Below are positions 9,330-17,810 of a stretch of 64,000 bases of DNA, in pieces. The stretch lies in contig OX457027.1 of NCBI GenBank assembly GCA_949752745.1, positions 12,865,556-12,929,555 of the forward strand, written 5' to 3'. The notes beneath the pieces are model-generated. The model was not told the DNA's origin, made no database searches, and saw only the letters and a list, made by a program, of their open reading frames with translations. A program made the translations under genes and the position numbers. Numbering within the stretch: the first letter of the stretch is position 1; each line of letters opens with the position of its first letter. This stretch comes from Protula sp. h YS-2021 (lineage: Eukaryota > Annelida > Polychaeta > Sabellida > Serpulidae).

Positions 9330-9763
9330 TGTCGGCATTACTTCTTGACAGATGTATGACTATGGATGACGTCTTCAAAGTGAACTATATTGACTATGTG
9401 TTTTTAAAGCTTACTGCTTTTGAATCGGATTGAATGTTGCAAGTGAAAAATTTACATCTGCATTGGGAAGCTGTTGGAAAGGTCATTCCAAGAGATCGTT
9501 TCATCCGCTCGTTTCTACATGAATGTGAAGAACTCCATTTACTATCAACTTATGACATTGATTTAGCATTTATCAACGCGAATACAATTTGGGCAACTGA
9601 CCTCATGTTAGCTGTAGCTACTAGAATTATTCTACATTATGATGATGATGTTCCAAATAATGTATTAGACGTTGTTCGGTTCAACCATGGATTAGTTGAA
9701 GTGAATTCAAAAGTTTGCAAGTTCTTTGAAAAGGGAGCTGACTCAGCAGATAGTTGGGTATAA
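9330..9763 (+). pseudogene. Unknown small Polinton protein B (one in-frame stop), paralogue of the 10674 gene
   Basis: The ATG at 9330 opens a frame of 144 codons with one in-frame TGA at about 9432, directly before a second Met. The sequence is helical. The segment HWEAVGKVIPRDRFIRSFLHEC followed by DIDLAFINA resembles HLDAFWDVAH...SRFLGEC...DFDFDSALYAA in the 10674 gene, so the two appear to be diverged duplicates flanking the 10029 gene. Its C-terminal residues are encoded by the first unit of the MARE repeat array. No known family was recognised; a death-fold-like domain is possible but unproven. Confidence 0.55.
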
Positions 9764-9990
9764 AAAGGAGTGTACTCAGCAGACAGTTGGAGAGAGTGGA
9801 CTGACTCAGCAGATAGTTGAAGGGAGTGGACTGACTCAACAGACAGTTGGAGTGAAGTCATTTCTCAGCAGACAGTTGGAGGGAGTGGAGTGAAGTCATT
9901 TCTCAGAAGATAGTTGAAGGGATTGGACTGACTCAGCAGATTGTAGGGTATAAAAGGGAGGGAAGTCGTCATTTCTCAGCAGACAGTTGG
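9736..9990 (+). promoter_or_regulatory. Tandem array of Maf/AP-1 sites with two TATA boxes
   Basis: About eight imperfect repeats of 28-45 bases share CTGACTCAGCAGATAGTTGG or its CAGACAGTTGG variant, with GGAGGGAGTGGA between them. The first, AGCTGACTCAGCA at 9736-9748, is close to a full Maf recognition element. TATA boxes GGGTATAAAAAGG (about 9756) and GGGTATAAAAGGG (about 9948) lie in the array. It sits directly before the ATG at 10029 and looks like an expanded version of the promoter module used elsewhere in the element. Confidence 0.65.
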
Positions 9991-10028
9991 AGGGAGTGGA
10001 CGTTAAGTCATCAATACATTGTGCAGCC

Positions 10029-10655
10029 ATGGAGAACAAGACAAGCAGCTTTAAAATTAGTGCCAACTTAACCATTACTGTGGAGCATGGAGAATATGGA
10101 CCATTTCTACGCATCACACGTGGAGAGAGATGGTGTGCTTATTCACCATCTTTGTGGAAGACTGTGTGCCAGAGCTTGAAAAATTTACGCGACATTGGCT
10201 TCAAACTATACTTAACGCAAACGAAGTGGCTTGAAGTCATTTCATACTTGGATATGCGTTATGTCAGTTTTGTGCGCACGTCACGGTTTGAAGGGAAAGA
10301 ATACACGCATTACATCAACATGAATGATTTTGAATGGGAGACACTGCTTCAGGAGATGGACAACATCAACTCAGCCCTATCACCATGTGAGGAATGTCAT
10401 GACAAGAAAACTATCATCAAGCTGCAAAAGGATGGTCGGATGAAGGTGTCTAAGCTATCCAAGAAAAGGCTGGCTGAAGTTCAGTTGGAGAACATGAACG
10501 TACAAAATCAACTTGGACTTACCTGTGACTATTGTGGTGCTTGTGGATATGTGGAGGATTATCATTGCCACTGCCACAAGTATAATTGCAAGTTGTGTGA
10601 ACCAAACAACTTCTGCGGCAAGTGTGGAGTACTTAAAGTCTGTGAAGCAAAGTAA
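10029..10655 (+). CDS. PC4-like (weak) protein with Cys/His-rich C-terminus
   Basis: The ATG at 10029 has a strong Kozak context (GCCATGG) and opens an intact 208-residue frame; a longer frame to 9987 lacks an ATG. The N-terminal half has two segments ending in W-L-type helices, SLWKTVCQSLKNL and DFEWETLLQEMDN. Each is preceded by beta-rich sequence and recalls the end of a PC4 fold; this is weak. The C-terminal third (about residues 120-208) has many Cys and His: CEECHDKK, then CDYCGACG, HCHCHKYNCKLCEP and CGKCG. These probably bind zinc. It lies between two related small genes and shows no break. Confidence 0.6.
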   Translation: MENKTSSFKISANLTITVEHGEYGPFLRITRGERWCAYSPSLWKTVCQSLKNLRDIGFKLYLTQTKWLEVISYLDMRYVSFVRTSRFEGKEYTHYINMNDFEWETLLQEMDNINSALSPCEECHDKKTIIKLQKDGRMKVSKLSKKRLAEVQLENMNVQNQLGLTCDYCGACGYVEDYHCHCHKYNCKLCEPNNFCGKCGVLKVCEAK

Positions 10656-10673
10656 AAGTGACACTGAAACAAG

Positions 10674-11006
10674 ATGGACGCATGTTTTAAAAATGCTTAT
10701 ATTGACTTGATGATTGCTAAACTTGCTAGCTGTGGCACTCCAGACTATCAACTTTATCATTTGGACGCTTTTTGGGATGTTGCACATCATAGTCTTGATG
10801 TGATTGAGCTGCATTCAAGATTTCTTGGAGAATGTCATAAAATTGGAATAGAAGAAGATAATGACTTTGACTTTGATTCTGCGCTTTATGCTGCTCGTAC
10901 TGATGTAGAAGTATATTTCACCGTAGTTGATCATTTGAGAGATTGTTGTGGACTACAAGAAGAAGAGGAAACCGAGCAGCTTTATCATGTAACTTTAAAG
11001 ATATAA
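10674..11006 (+). CDS. Unknown small Polinton protein D (110 residues)
   Basis: Intact frame from ATG 10674, 18 bases after the preceding stop. It is acidic and helical (DNDFDFDSALYAARTDVEVYF) and weakly similar to the 9330 gene product. It ends 29 bases before the nested element's left end, so the insertion spared it. No family was recognised. The arrangement B-C-D suggests a small accessory operon-like cluster read rightwards from the left terminus. Confidence 0.55.
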   Translation: MDACFKNAYIDLMIAKLASCGTPDYQLYHLDAFWDVAHHSLDVIELHSRFLGECHKIGIEEDNDFDFDSALYAARTDVEVYFTVVDHLRDCCGLQEEEETEQLYHVTLKI

Positions 11007-11664
11007 AAAACCTTTTAATCATCTTTGTGATAACAGTAGGAAGAAAGTGGGGGTTCTGTATCAGGAAGTGACGTCATAATGACGTCACGAGGTGATACAG
11101 AACCCCCATGGGGGCTCTGTATCAGATGTTTTAGAATCCCCATGGGGGTTCTGGCTCAGATGATTGATAGAGCGCGCGCCCGTGTCAATGACGTCATCAT
11201 GACGTTATAATGACGTCATCATCATAACGTTATAATAACGTCATCATGACGTTATCATGACGTCATAATGACGTTATGACGTCATGATTTCATACTAAGA
11301 CAGTCCTAAGCAGCATAACCCTAAGTCACCTGTCAATCATCATGACGTCATCTGTCACGTGACCTGTCAATTATCGGTCATGTGACCCTAACCCTAACAA
11401 GAGTTCAAGACCACTTTTTGACGTCATAATGATGTCAGATCCCTAGGAGACGTCCCTTCTACCATCTGTCTATCATAAGGAAACGCGAGTTCCACGCCAC
11501 TTTTTTTCTAGAACATTCTATTAGTCCAGAGCCCCCATGGGTTTTCCACGCCACTTGTGACGTCATAATGACGTCAGACCCCTAGGAGACGTCCCTTCTA
11601 CCATCTGTCTATCATACCTTCATAATACACATTCATGATGCACTCTATGGTTTAGGGTCAGGCT

Positions 11665-11748
11665 GCCCATACCCGGGCTCGAACCACCAACCTTCCGAGC
11701 ATGGGTCCGACCAGGAGTCCCACGCTCTAACAACTGAGCTATTCCGGA
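11665..11748 (-). tRNA. tRNA-like sequence in the left repeat of element 3
   Basis: On the minus strand it has a good A box (TAGCTCAGTTGTTAGAGCG) and a B box (GGTTCGAGCCC), spaced as in a tRNA. The acceptor ends do not pair well, and the anticodon stem is weak with CCT in the loop. It is probably a tRNA-derived Pol III promoter, not a working tRNA. A second copy lies at 16912-16995. Confidence 0.45.
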
Positions 11749-11806
11749 CTGAACCAAAATTTTTTGTGAAAACATGCCATATAAGGCTATAATGCACAAT
11801 ACATTT

Positions 11807-11940
11807 CAGAGTGCACTCGTTCAGAGCGTGGGGGAAACCGATCGATAAATTTCAGAGTGCACTCGTTCAGAGTGTGGGGGAAACCGATCGATAAATTTCA
11901 GAGTGCACTAGTTTAGAGCGTGGGAACGATCAATAAATTT
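11807..11940. repeat. ~46-bp subterminal repeats, 3 copies
   Basis: Units contain GTGCACTCGTTCAGAGCGTG and GGAAACCGATCGATAAATTT. The mirror array on the right (16500-16860) has about eight copies, so the two arms have evolved copy number independently. Confidence 0.9.
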
Positions 11941-12604
11941 GAGAAGGAATGGGATTTTCCCTACGTTAAGTCCAATGTTATGTTTTATGTTATGGTAGTT
12001 GGAAAATGGTGCTTCTAGACCAACTTTAGCAAATGTAGTTTTTGGAAAACATATAATGTATAAAATAAGTTTTAGCATTTACCATGCTACTTATTCAAAT
12101 GTTCTAAAGTTATAGTAGTGCGAAAATGGTGGTTCTAGATCAACTTTAACAAATTTAGTTTTTGATAATATATAATGTATAAAATAGGTTTAATCATTTT
12201 AGCAAGCTACTTATTTGAATGTTCTAAAGTTATAGTAGTGGAAAAATGGTGGTTCTAGACCAACTTAAACAAATTTAGTTTTTAACACCATATGATATAT
12301 AAAATAAGTTTGAACATTTTAGCATGCTACTTATTTGAATGTTCTAAAGTTATAGTAGTGGGAAAATGGTGGTTCTAAACCAACTTTAACAAATTTTGTT
12401 TTTTGACAACATATGATGCATAAAATAAGTTTGAACATTTTACCATGGTGTAGTAGGGTAAAAATCAGGGTTCTAAATCAGCTTTAACAAATTTAGTTTT
12501 TATACGTTTCAGACGACTCTACCACTTGGTTGGTTGGCTGATTGTTGGAAAATGGGAAGTGAAAATGTGGATAGTTATGTAGGAAAACTGCGCCCATTCA
12601 AACA

Positions 12605-12840
12605 TGTGTTTGAATGGCAAGCCCATTTAAAAGACGTGTTCGAATGGCAAGCCCATTTAAAAGACGTGTTCGAATGGCAAGCCCATTTAAAAGACGTGTT
12701 CGAATGGCAAGCCCATTTAAAAGACGTGTTCGAATGGCAAGCCCATTTAAAAGACGTGTTCGAATGGTAAGCCCATTTAAAAGACGTGTTCGAATGGCAA
12801 GCCCATTTAAAAGACGTGTTCGAATGGCAAGCCCATTCCA
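12605..12840. repeat. 30-bp minisatellite in left repeat of element 3
   Basis: About eight copies of a 30-base unit containing GTGTTCGAATGGCAAG and CCCATTTAAAAGAC. An inverted counterpart lies at 15610-15840. There are no unique spacers, so this is not CRISPR-like. Confidence 0.95.
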
Positions 12841-12884
12841 AACACGTGTTCGAATAATTTTTGGAAGATATTACGTCCTGGTAT

Positions 12885-13055
12885 TGTTCAACAAATTGTT
12901 CAACATGTTCAACAAGCTGTTCAACATGTTCAACATGTTCAACATGTTCAACAAGATGTTCAATATGTTCAACATGTTCAACAAGTTTTTCAACATGTTC
13001 AACATGTTCAACAAGTTCAACATGTTCAACCTGTTGTTGTTCAACATGTTGTTGT
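12885..13055. repeat. 9-bp TTCAACATG array (palindromic AACATGTT core)
   Basis: About 18 units, alternating with CAAGTTG and CAAGATG variants. Adjacent units create CAACATGTTC, close to a p53-family half-site. An inverted counterpart lies at 15318-15575. Confidence 0.9.
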
Positions 13056-13275
13056 ATATAAAGGTATGTTTAAGGACTTTGTCATCATTTGAATAGTGTA
13101 GGTTGAACCGAAAGGCTGTATAAATGCAACATTTGTTCGAAATCTTACAATTGGCCACAAAGGCAAACGTGGTAATGTTATTTCTAAACATATTAAGACA
13201 ACTCACTATAAAGTATAAAAGGCAGCCGCCCTCAGACGTAACACACATTCTGTATCAAGATACTGAAGAGTGAAC
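13055..13275 (+). promoter_or_regulatory. Promoter region of the nested PC4-like gene
   Basis: Three TATA-like boxes are present: GTATATAAAGG (13056), CTGTATAAATGC (about 13116) and AAGTATAAAAGGCAG (13211-13225). The last lies about 60 bases before the ATG at 13276. The first two are inside the terminal repeat, so they also face the acidic gene from the right arm. Confidence 0.6.
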
Positions 13276-13842
13276 ATGTCTGCAGTGAGCGAACAACAAG
13301 TACCATCTATGACAATGCCTGTAGAAAAGTCTGATACAATGCCTACAGAAAATTTTATAGAAAAGCCTGAGACAATACCTACAGCAAAGTCTAAGGCAAT
13401 ACCCATGGTAAAGTCTAAGGCGAAGTCACGTCAGCCACCACATCTTAGAAAGAGAAAACGAGATGAGTTACCAGCTAAGACGGCGCCGTGTACAAAGCGA
13501 AAAATTAAGACAGGGCCTAATATGAAGCGAGAACCGGAGCGTAAAGCTGATACCACCACGAAGAAGATGCGTGTAGACGATTCACCGGTTATGATACCCA
13601 TTAATGGAGAAACATATATTAAATTGGTGAAATATCAACAGAAAGTGATGGTTAACATTCGTAAATATATTACGAATCATGCATCTGGGAGGTTTTATCC
13701 TACCAAGAAGGGAATTTTGTTGTCATTGAAAGACTGGCACATGCTGAAGAAGCAAATGACGTCAGTGGATCTCATGCTTAAGAAAATGGATGCATATAAA
13801 TGTAGTGACTGTCTGAAGATGGTTGAGCAGACAGCGAGATGA
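13276..13842 (+). CDS. PC4-like ssDNA-binding/transcription coactivator protein of nested element 3
   Basis: Intact frame of 188 residues from ATG 13276. The N-terminal half is low complexity: Met-Pro-x-x-Lys-Ser repeats, then basic clusters RKRKR and KRKIK that could be nuclear signals. Residues about 112-165 match the PC4/p15 fold: KVMVNIRKYI (beta strands), GRFYPTKKGILLSL (the loop with conserved KKGI), and DWHMLKKQM (the helix). A Cys-x2-Cys follows near the end. PC4 proteins bind single-stranded DNA and act in transcription and replication. A related gene lies at 25867-26196 in the host Polinton. Here it may act as the element's single-strand-binding protein or a transcription factor. 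Confidence 0.75.
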   Translation: MSAVSEQQVPSMTMPVEKSDTMPTENFIEKPETIPTAKSKAIPMVKSKAKSRQPPHLRKRKRDELPAKTAPCTKRKIKTGPNMKREPERKADTTTKKMRVDDSPVMIPINGETYIKLVKYQQKVMVNIRKYITNHASGRFYPTKKGILLSLKDWHMLKKQMTSVDLMLKKMDAYKCSDCLKMVEQTAR

Positions 13843-14522
13843 CTGTATACAGTTTTAACAGCATGACGAGCTTAGTGGATGCTATGATTTCATCACAGTG
13901 CAGAAGATTGGACCGAAGGTTTTGAAGCTTGACAAGAACTTGAAACTTAGCTTTGACTCATATGGACATGTACATTTGACATGTAGTTCAAATAAAATTG
14001 TCTTCATATGTAGACTATGAAATTAACATTGTCTATGTTCATGTGAAGTCAGTTGTTATAAAATTTTAAGTTAAGTTCTTGTGAATCTGCACATGTATTA
14101 ACATAATATGTATTTCAAATAGTTTTGTTTTATCATAATTGTACATATTTGTAATGTTCAATAAAAACACATATGATGCTTTTCAACTTTTTATTTTTCT
14201 CATACAATACTTGGATATAATACATAATAAAACAATACTTGGATATAATGCATAATAAAACAGTACTTGGATATAATACATAATAAAACAATACTTGAAT
14301 ATGAAACATAATAATACAATTCTTGAATATAATACATAATAATACAAAATTAACTATAATACCTAATGTACGATATATGGTTTACGGGTCAATTAAAACC
14401 GTGCCAGGAACCTTATGACTTTATATGTTGCAAAGCAAGACATATATTAATACACAACGCTTAAGTTAATAAAATATTACAACATTTATTAAGTCTTTAT
14501 TATAAAGTTTAGTCAAATAAGT
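13843..14522. other. Spacer between convergent genes of element 3
   Basis: AT-rich sequence with an AATAAA polyadenylation-type signal at about 14160 (TTCAATAAAAACAC) for the plus-strand gene. A short tandem repeat of about 29 bases (AATACTTGGATATAATACAT units) occupies 14200-14345. No gene is seen. Confidence 0.6.
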
Positions 14523-15155
14523 CTATTTTTCTGCATCTGTTTCACTCTGTTCACTGTCCATGCCACTTTCTTCGTCACTGCTACCATCCTCCTCCTCCTC
14601 CATATCTAGTAGCTCTTCAAAGAATGCATTGTTTTTCCTTATAGCCGCCTTTAATGCCTTTGAATACTTATAATGTTTTTCATCAGCAAAGTAATTAAAG
14701 TCCTCTAAAATCTTTTGATAATGTTGGCTTTGCTGTAGACGTTGGGTATAGTTGAACAGTCTCATAAACAGTTGTTTTAGTCCATGCTTATAAATGGGTC
14801 GAAGGTCATAGCTTGCTATTTCACGCGCATCTTCAAGTCCTTGTTCTTCATATTCTGAAACCTTTTCTTTAAATATGTTATCATAGTCATCGTAGACTTC
14901 TTGAACCATATCATGCCAAACAGAGTCTATTTCTGACTCAGTTTCAGAGTCTGTTTCTGACTCACTTTCAGAACTCCTGTCATCAGCATCCTCACCACAC
15001 TGCTCCATATGTTTGAGCAAAGCTTCTTCGCTGTTGTATAATGCACCACATTCTGTACAAGCATGTGCATTCTTTTCAGCCATGTTAACGCTTTGACTTT
15101 CCATAGAAGACTCATCTAAAGTTTCCGTGAAAGGTAGTTTTACAGGGTTTTCCAT
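14523..15155 (-). CDS. Acidic protein with one zinc finger (nested element 3)
   Basis: Intact 210-residue frame from ATG 15155. A single Cys-x2-Cys-x12-His-x3-Cys finger (CTECGALYNSEEALLKHMEQC without its last residue is the visible core) lies near residues 33-53. A Ser/Glu/Asp-rich linker follows. Then comes a helical domain with WHDMVQEVYDDYDNIFK, then LKQLFMRLF, DFNYFADEKHYKYSKALKAA and RKNNAFFEELL, and an acidic tail. Small proteins of this finger-plus-helical type recur in Polinton-like elements in my memory, but no function is known to me. It is transcribed from the right arm, converging on the PC4-like gene. Confidence 0.6.
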   Translation of the reverse strand: MENPVKLPFTETLDESSMESQSVNMAEKNAHACTECGALYNSEEALLKHMEQCGEDADDRSSESESETDSETESEIDSVWHDMVQEVYDDYDNIFKEKVSEYEEQGLEDAREIASYDLRPIYKHGLKQLFMRLFNYTQRLQQSQHYQKILEDFNYFADEKHYKYSKALKAAIRKNNAFFEELLDMEEEEDGSSDEESGMDSEQSETDAEK

Positions 15156-15317
15156 ATCCGATTCTTCATCCTTTGTTCTGAAGTGTGAGCAACCTCTTTT
15201 AAGACTTTGCGGCCAATTGTAAGATTTCGAACAAATGGTGCATTTATACAGCCTTTCGGTTCAACCTACACTATTCAAATGATGACAAAGTCCTTAAACA
15301 TACCTTTATATACAACA

Positions 15318-15575
15318 ACATGTTGAACAACAACAGGTTGAACATGTTGAACTTGTTGAACATGTTGAACATCTTGTTGAACATGTTGAACATGTTGCAC
15401 AACTTGTTGAACATGTTGAGCATGTTGAACATGTTGAACTTGTTGAACATGTTGAACATGTTGAAAAACTTGTTGAACATGTTGAACATGTTGAACTTGT
15501 TGAACATGTTGAACATGTTGAACATGTTGAACAGCTTGTTGAACATGTTGAACATGTTAAACAATTTGTTGAACA
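15318..15575. repeat. 9-bp TTGAACATG array in the right arm
   Basis: Inverted counterpart of 12885-13055, with about 27 units containing GAACATGTTG. Long Leu-Asn or Phe-Asn reading frames across it are artefacts. Confidence 0.9.
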
Positions 15576-16499
15576 ATACCACGACGTAATATCTTCCAAA
15601 AATTATTCGAACACGTGTTTTGAATGGGCTTGCCATTCGAACACGTCTTTTAAATGGGCTTGCCATTCGAACACGTGTTTTAAATGGGCTTACCATTCGA
15701 ACACGTCTTTTAAATGGGCTTGCCATTCGAACACGTCTTTTAAATGGGCTTGCCATTCGAACACGTCTTTTAAATGGGCTTGCCATTCGAACACGTCTTT
15801 TAAATGGGCTTGCCATTCGAACACATGTTTGAATGGGATCAGTTTTCCTACATAACTATCCACATTTTCACTTCCCATTTTCCAACAATCAGCCAACCAA
15901 CCAAGTGGTAGAGTCGTCTGAAACGTATAAAAACTAAATTTGTTAAAGCTGATTTAGAACCCTGATTTTTACCCTACTACACTATGGTAAAATGTTCAAA
16001 CTTATTTTATGCATCATATGTTGTCAAAAAACAAAATTTGTTAAAGTTGGTTTAGAACCACCATTTTCCTACTACTATAACTTTAGAACATTCAAATAAG
16101 TAGCATGCTAAAATGTTCAAACTTATTTTATATATCATATGGTGTTAAAAACTAAATTTGTTTAAGTTGGTCTAGAACCACCATTTTTCCACTACTATAA
16201 CTTTAGAACATTCAAATAAGTAGCTTGCTAAAATGATTAAACCTATTTTATACATCATATGTTATCAAAAACTAAATTTGTTAAAGTTGATCTAGAACCA
16301 CCATTTTCGCACTACTATAACTTTAGAACATTTGAATAAGTAGCATGGTAAATGCTAAAACTTATTTTATACATTATATGTTTTCCAAAAACTACATTTG
16401 CTAAAGTTGGTCTAGAAGCACCATTTTCCAACTACCATAACATAAAACATAACATTGGACTTAACGTAGGGAAAATCCCATTCCTTCTCAAATTTATTG

Positions 16500-16860
16500 A
16501 TCGTTCCCACGCTCTAAACTAGTGCACTCTGAAATTTATCGATCGGTTTCCCCCACACTCTGAACGAGTGCACTCTGAAATTTATCCATCGGTTTCCCCC
16601 ACGCTCTGAACGAGTGCACTCTGAAATTTATCGATCGGTTTCCCCCACGCTCTGAACGAGTGCACTCTGAAATTTATCGATCGGTTTCGCCCACGCTCTG
16701 AACGAGTGCACTCTGAAATTTATCGATCGGTTTCCCCCACACTCTGAACGAGTGCACTCTGAAATTTATCGATCGGTTTCCCCCACGCTCTGAACGAGTG
16801 CACTCTGAAATTTATCGATCGGTTTCCCCCACGCTCTGAACGAGTGCACTCTGAAATTTA
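16500..16860. repeat. ~46-bp subterminal repeats, about 8 copies
   Basis: Units contain AAATTTATCGATCGGTTTCC and CACGCTCTGAACGAGTGCAC. The left arm keeps three copies. Confidence 0.92.
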
Positions 16861-16911
16861 TTGTGCATTATAGCCTTATATGGCATGTTTTCACAAAAAA
16901 TTTTGGTTCAG

Positions 16912-16995
16912 TCCGGAATAGCTCAGTTGTTAGAGCGTGGGACTCCTGGTCGGACCCATGCTCGGAAGGTTGGTGGATCGAGCCCGGGTATGGGC
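16912..16995 (+). tRNA. tRNA-like sequence in the right repeat of element 3
   Basis: Inverted copy of 11665-11748 with the same A box. The B box carries one change (GGATCGAGCCC), which should weaken it. Probably a tRNA-derived Pol III promoter. Confidence 0.4.
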
Positions 16996-17658
16996 AGCCT
17001 GACCCTAAACCATAGAGTGCATCATGAATGTGTATTATGAAGGTATGATAGACAGATGGTAGAAGGGACGTCTCCTAGGGGTCTGACGTCATTATGACGT
17101 CACAAGTGGCGTGGAAAACCCATGGGGGCTCTGGACCAATAGAATGTTCTAGAAAAAAGTGGCGTGGAACTCACGTTTCCTCATGATAGACAGATGGTAG
17201 AAGGGACGTCTCCTAGGGGTCTGACATCATTATGACGTCAAAAAGTGGTCTTGAACTCTTGTTAGGGTTAGGATCACATGACCGATAATTGACAGGTCAC
17301 GTGACAGATGACGTCATGATGATTGACAGGTGACTTAATGTTATGTTGCTTAGGACTGTCTTAGTATGAAATCATGACGTCATAACGTCATTATGACGTC
17401 ATGATAACGTCATGATGACGTTATTATAACGTTATGATGATGACGTCATTATAACGTCATGATGACGTCATTGACACGGGCGCGCGCTCTATCAATCATC
17501 TGAGCCAGAACCCCCATGGGGATTCTAAAACATCTGATACAGAACCCCCATGGGGGTTCTGTATCACCTCGTGACGTCATTATGACGTCACTTCCTGATA
17601 CAGAACCCCCACTTTCTCCCTACTGATAACATAGTGAATCTTATGCGAGTTGATAACA

Positions 17659-17790
17659 ATGTTTTTCTTACTAACACATTTAGTTTTATGTGAGTGGTTT
17701 CAACGTAAACAAAGAAAGAATATGATAGAAGAGGCAGCCAATATATTAAAAGATATTTTATTACAGGAAGAAACCGACATGTCAGAATAA
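17659..17790 (+). CDS. Possible 43-residue protein with N-terminal hydrophobic segment
   Basis: Small intact frame just right of the nested insertion and 20 bases before the NADAR start. It starts MFFLLTHLVLCEWF (hydrophobic), then basic QRKQRK, then an acidic helix. It could be a small membrane protein of element 2 or the 3' part of a gene cut by the insertion. There is no other support. Confidence 0.3.
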   Translation: MFFLLTHLVLCEWFQRKQRKNMIEEAANILKDILLQEETDMSE

Positions 17791-17810
17791 ACAACAGAAA
17801 CAAAGTCAAC

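Larger units (their letters stand above)
11035..13160. repeat. Left terminal inverted repeat of element 3 (about 2.1 kb)
   Basis: It matches the reverse complement of 15207-17624. In order it holds a CRE/TGACGTCA-rich segment (11060-11300), a tRNA-like sequence (11665-11748), three ~46-bp units with CGATCGATAAATTTCAGAG (11807-11940), about four ~117-bp AT-rich units (11990-12500), eight 30-bp units (12605-12840), a 9-bp TTCAACATG array (12885-13050) and a TATA-containing promoter (13055-13120). The reading frames in this region are repeat artefacts. Confidence 0.92.
11035..17624. mobile_element. Nested non-autonomous Polinton-like element 3 with GATAAC target duplication
   Basis: The ends read AGTAGGAAGAAAGTGGGGG on the left (11035) and, in reverse complement, AGTAGGGAGAAAGTGGGGG on the right (17624). 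The flanking hexamers are identical: GATAAC at 11029-11034 and 17625-17630. Terminal repeats are about 2.1 kb (left) and 2.4 kb (right). The unique centre of about 2 kb carries only a PC4-like gene and an acidic zinc-finger gene. There is no integrase, polymerase, ATPase or capsid gene, so it must depend on another element. The outer 40 bases resemble the element 2 terminus (GGTTCTG...TCAGGAAGTGACGTCA), suggesting the same integrase acts on both. Confidence 0.9.
15207..17624. repeat. Right terminal inverted repeat of element 3 (about 2.4 kb)
   Basis: Mirror image of 11035-13160. It is longer because the ~46-bp array has about eight copies here against three on the left, and the TTGAACATG array is longer. 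It carries a TATA-containing promoter reading leftwards (15245-15310) toward the acidic gene, and a tRNA-like copy at 16912-16995. Confidence 0.92.

Noticed and set aside
11385..11400. Telomere-like CCCTAACCCTAAC
   Set aside because: Only two units are present, too few to mean a telomeric origin.
12605..12840. CRISPR-like regular repeat
   Set aside because: The 30-bp units abut one another with no unique spacers, and the host is an animal.
12534..13096. Open frames with repeated ASPFKRRVRM or FEWQAHLKDV and FNMFNK
   Set aside because: They arise from the 30-bp and 9-bp arrays in the terminal repeat of element 3; the inverted arm gives the same artefacts.
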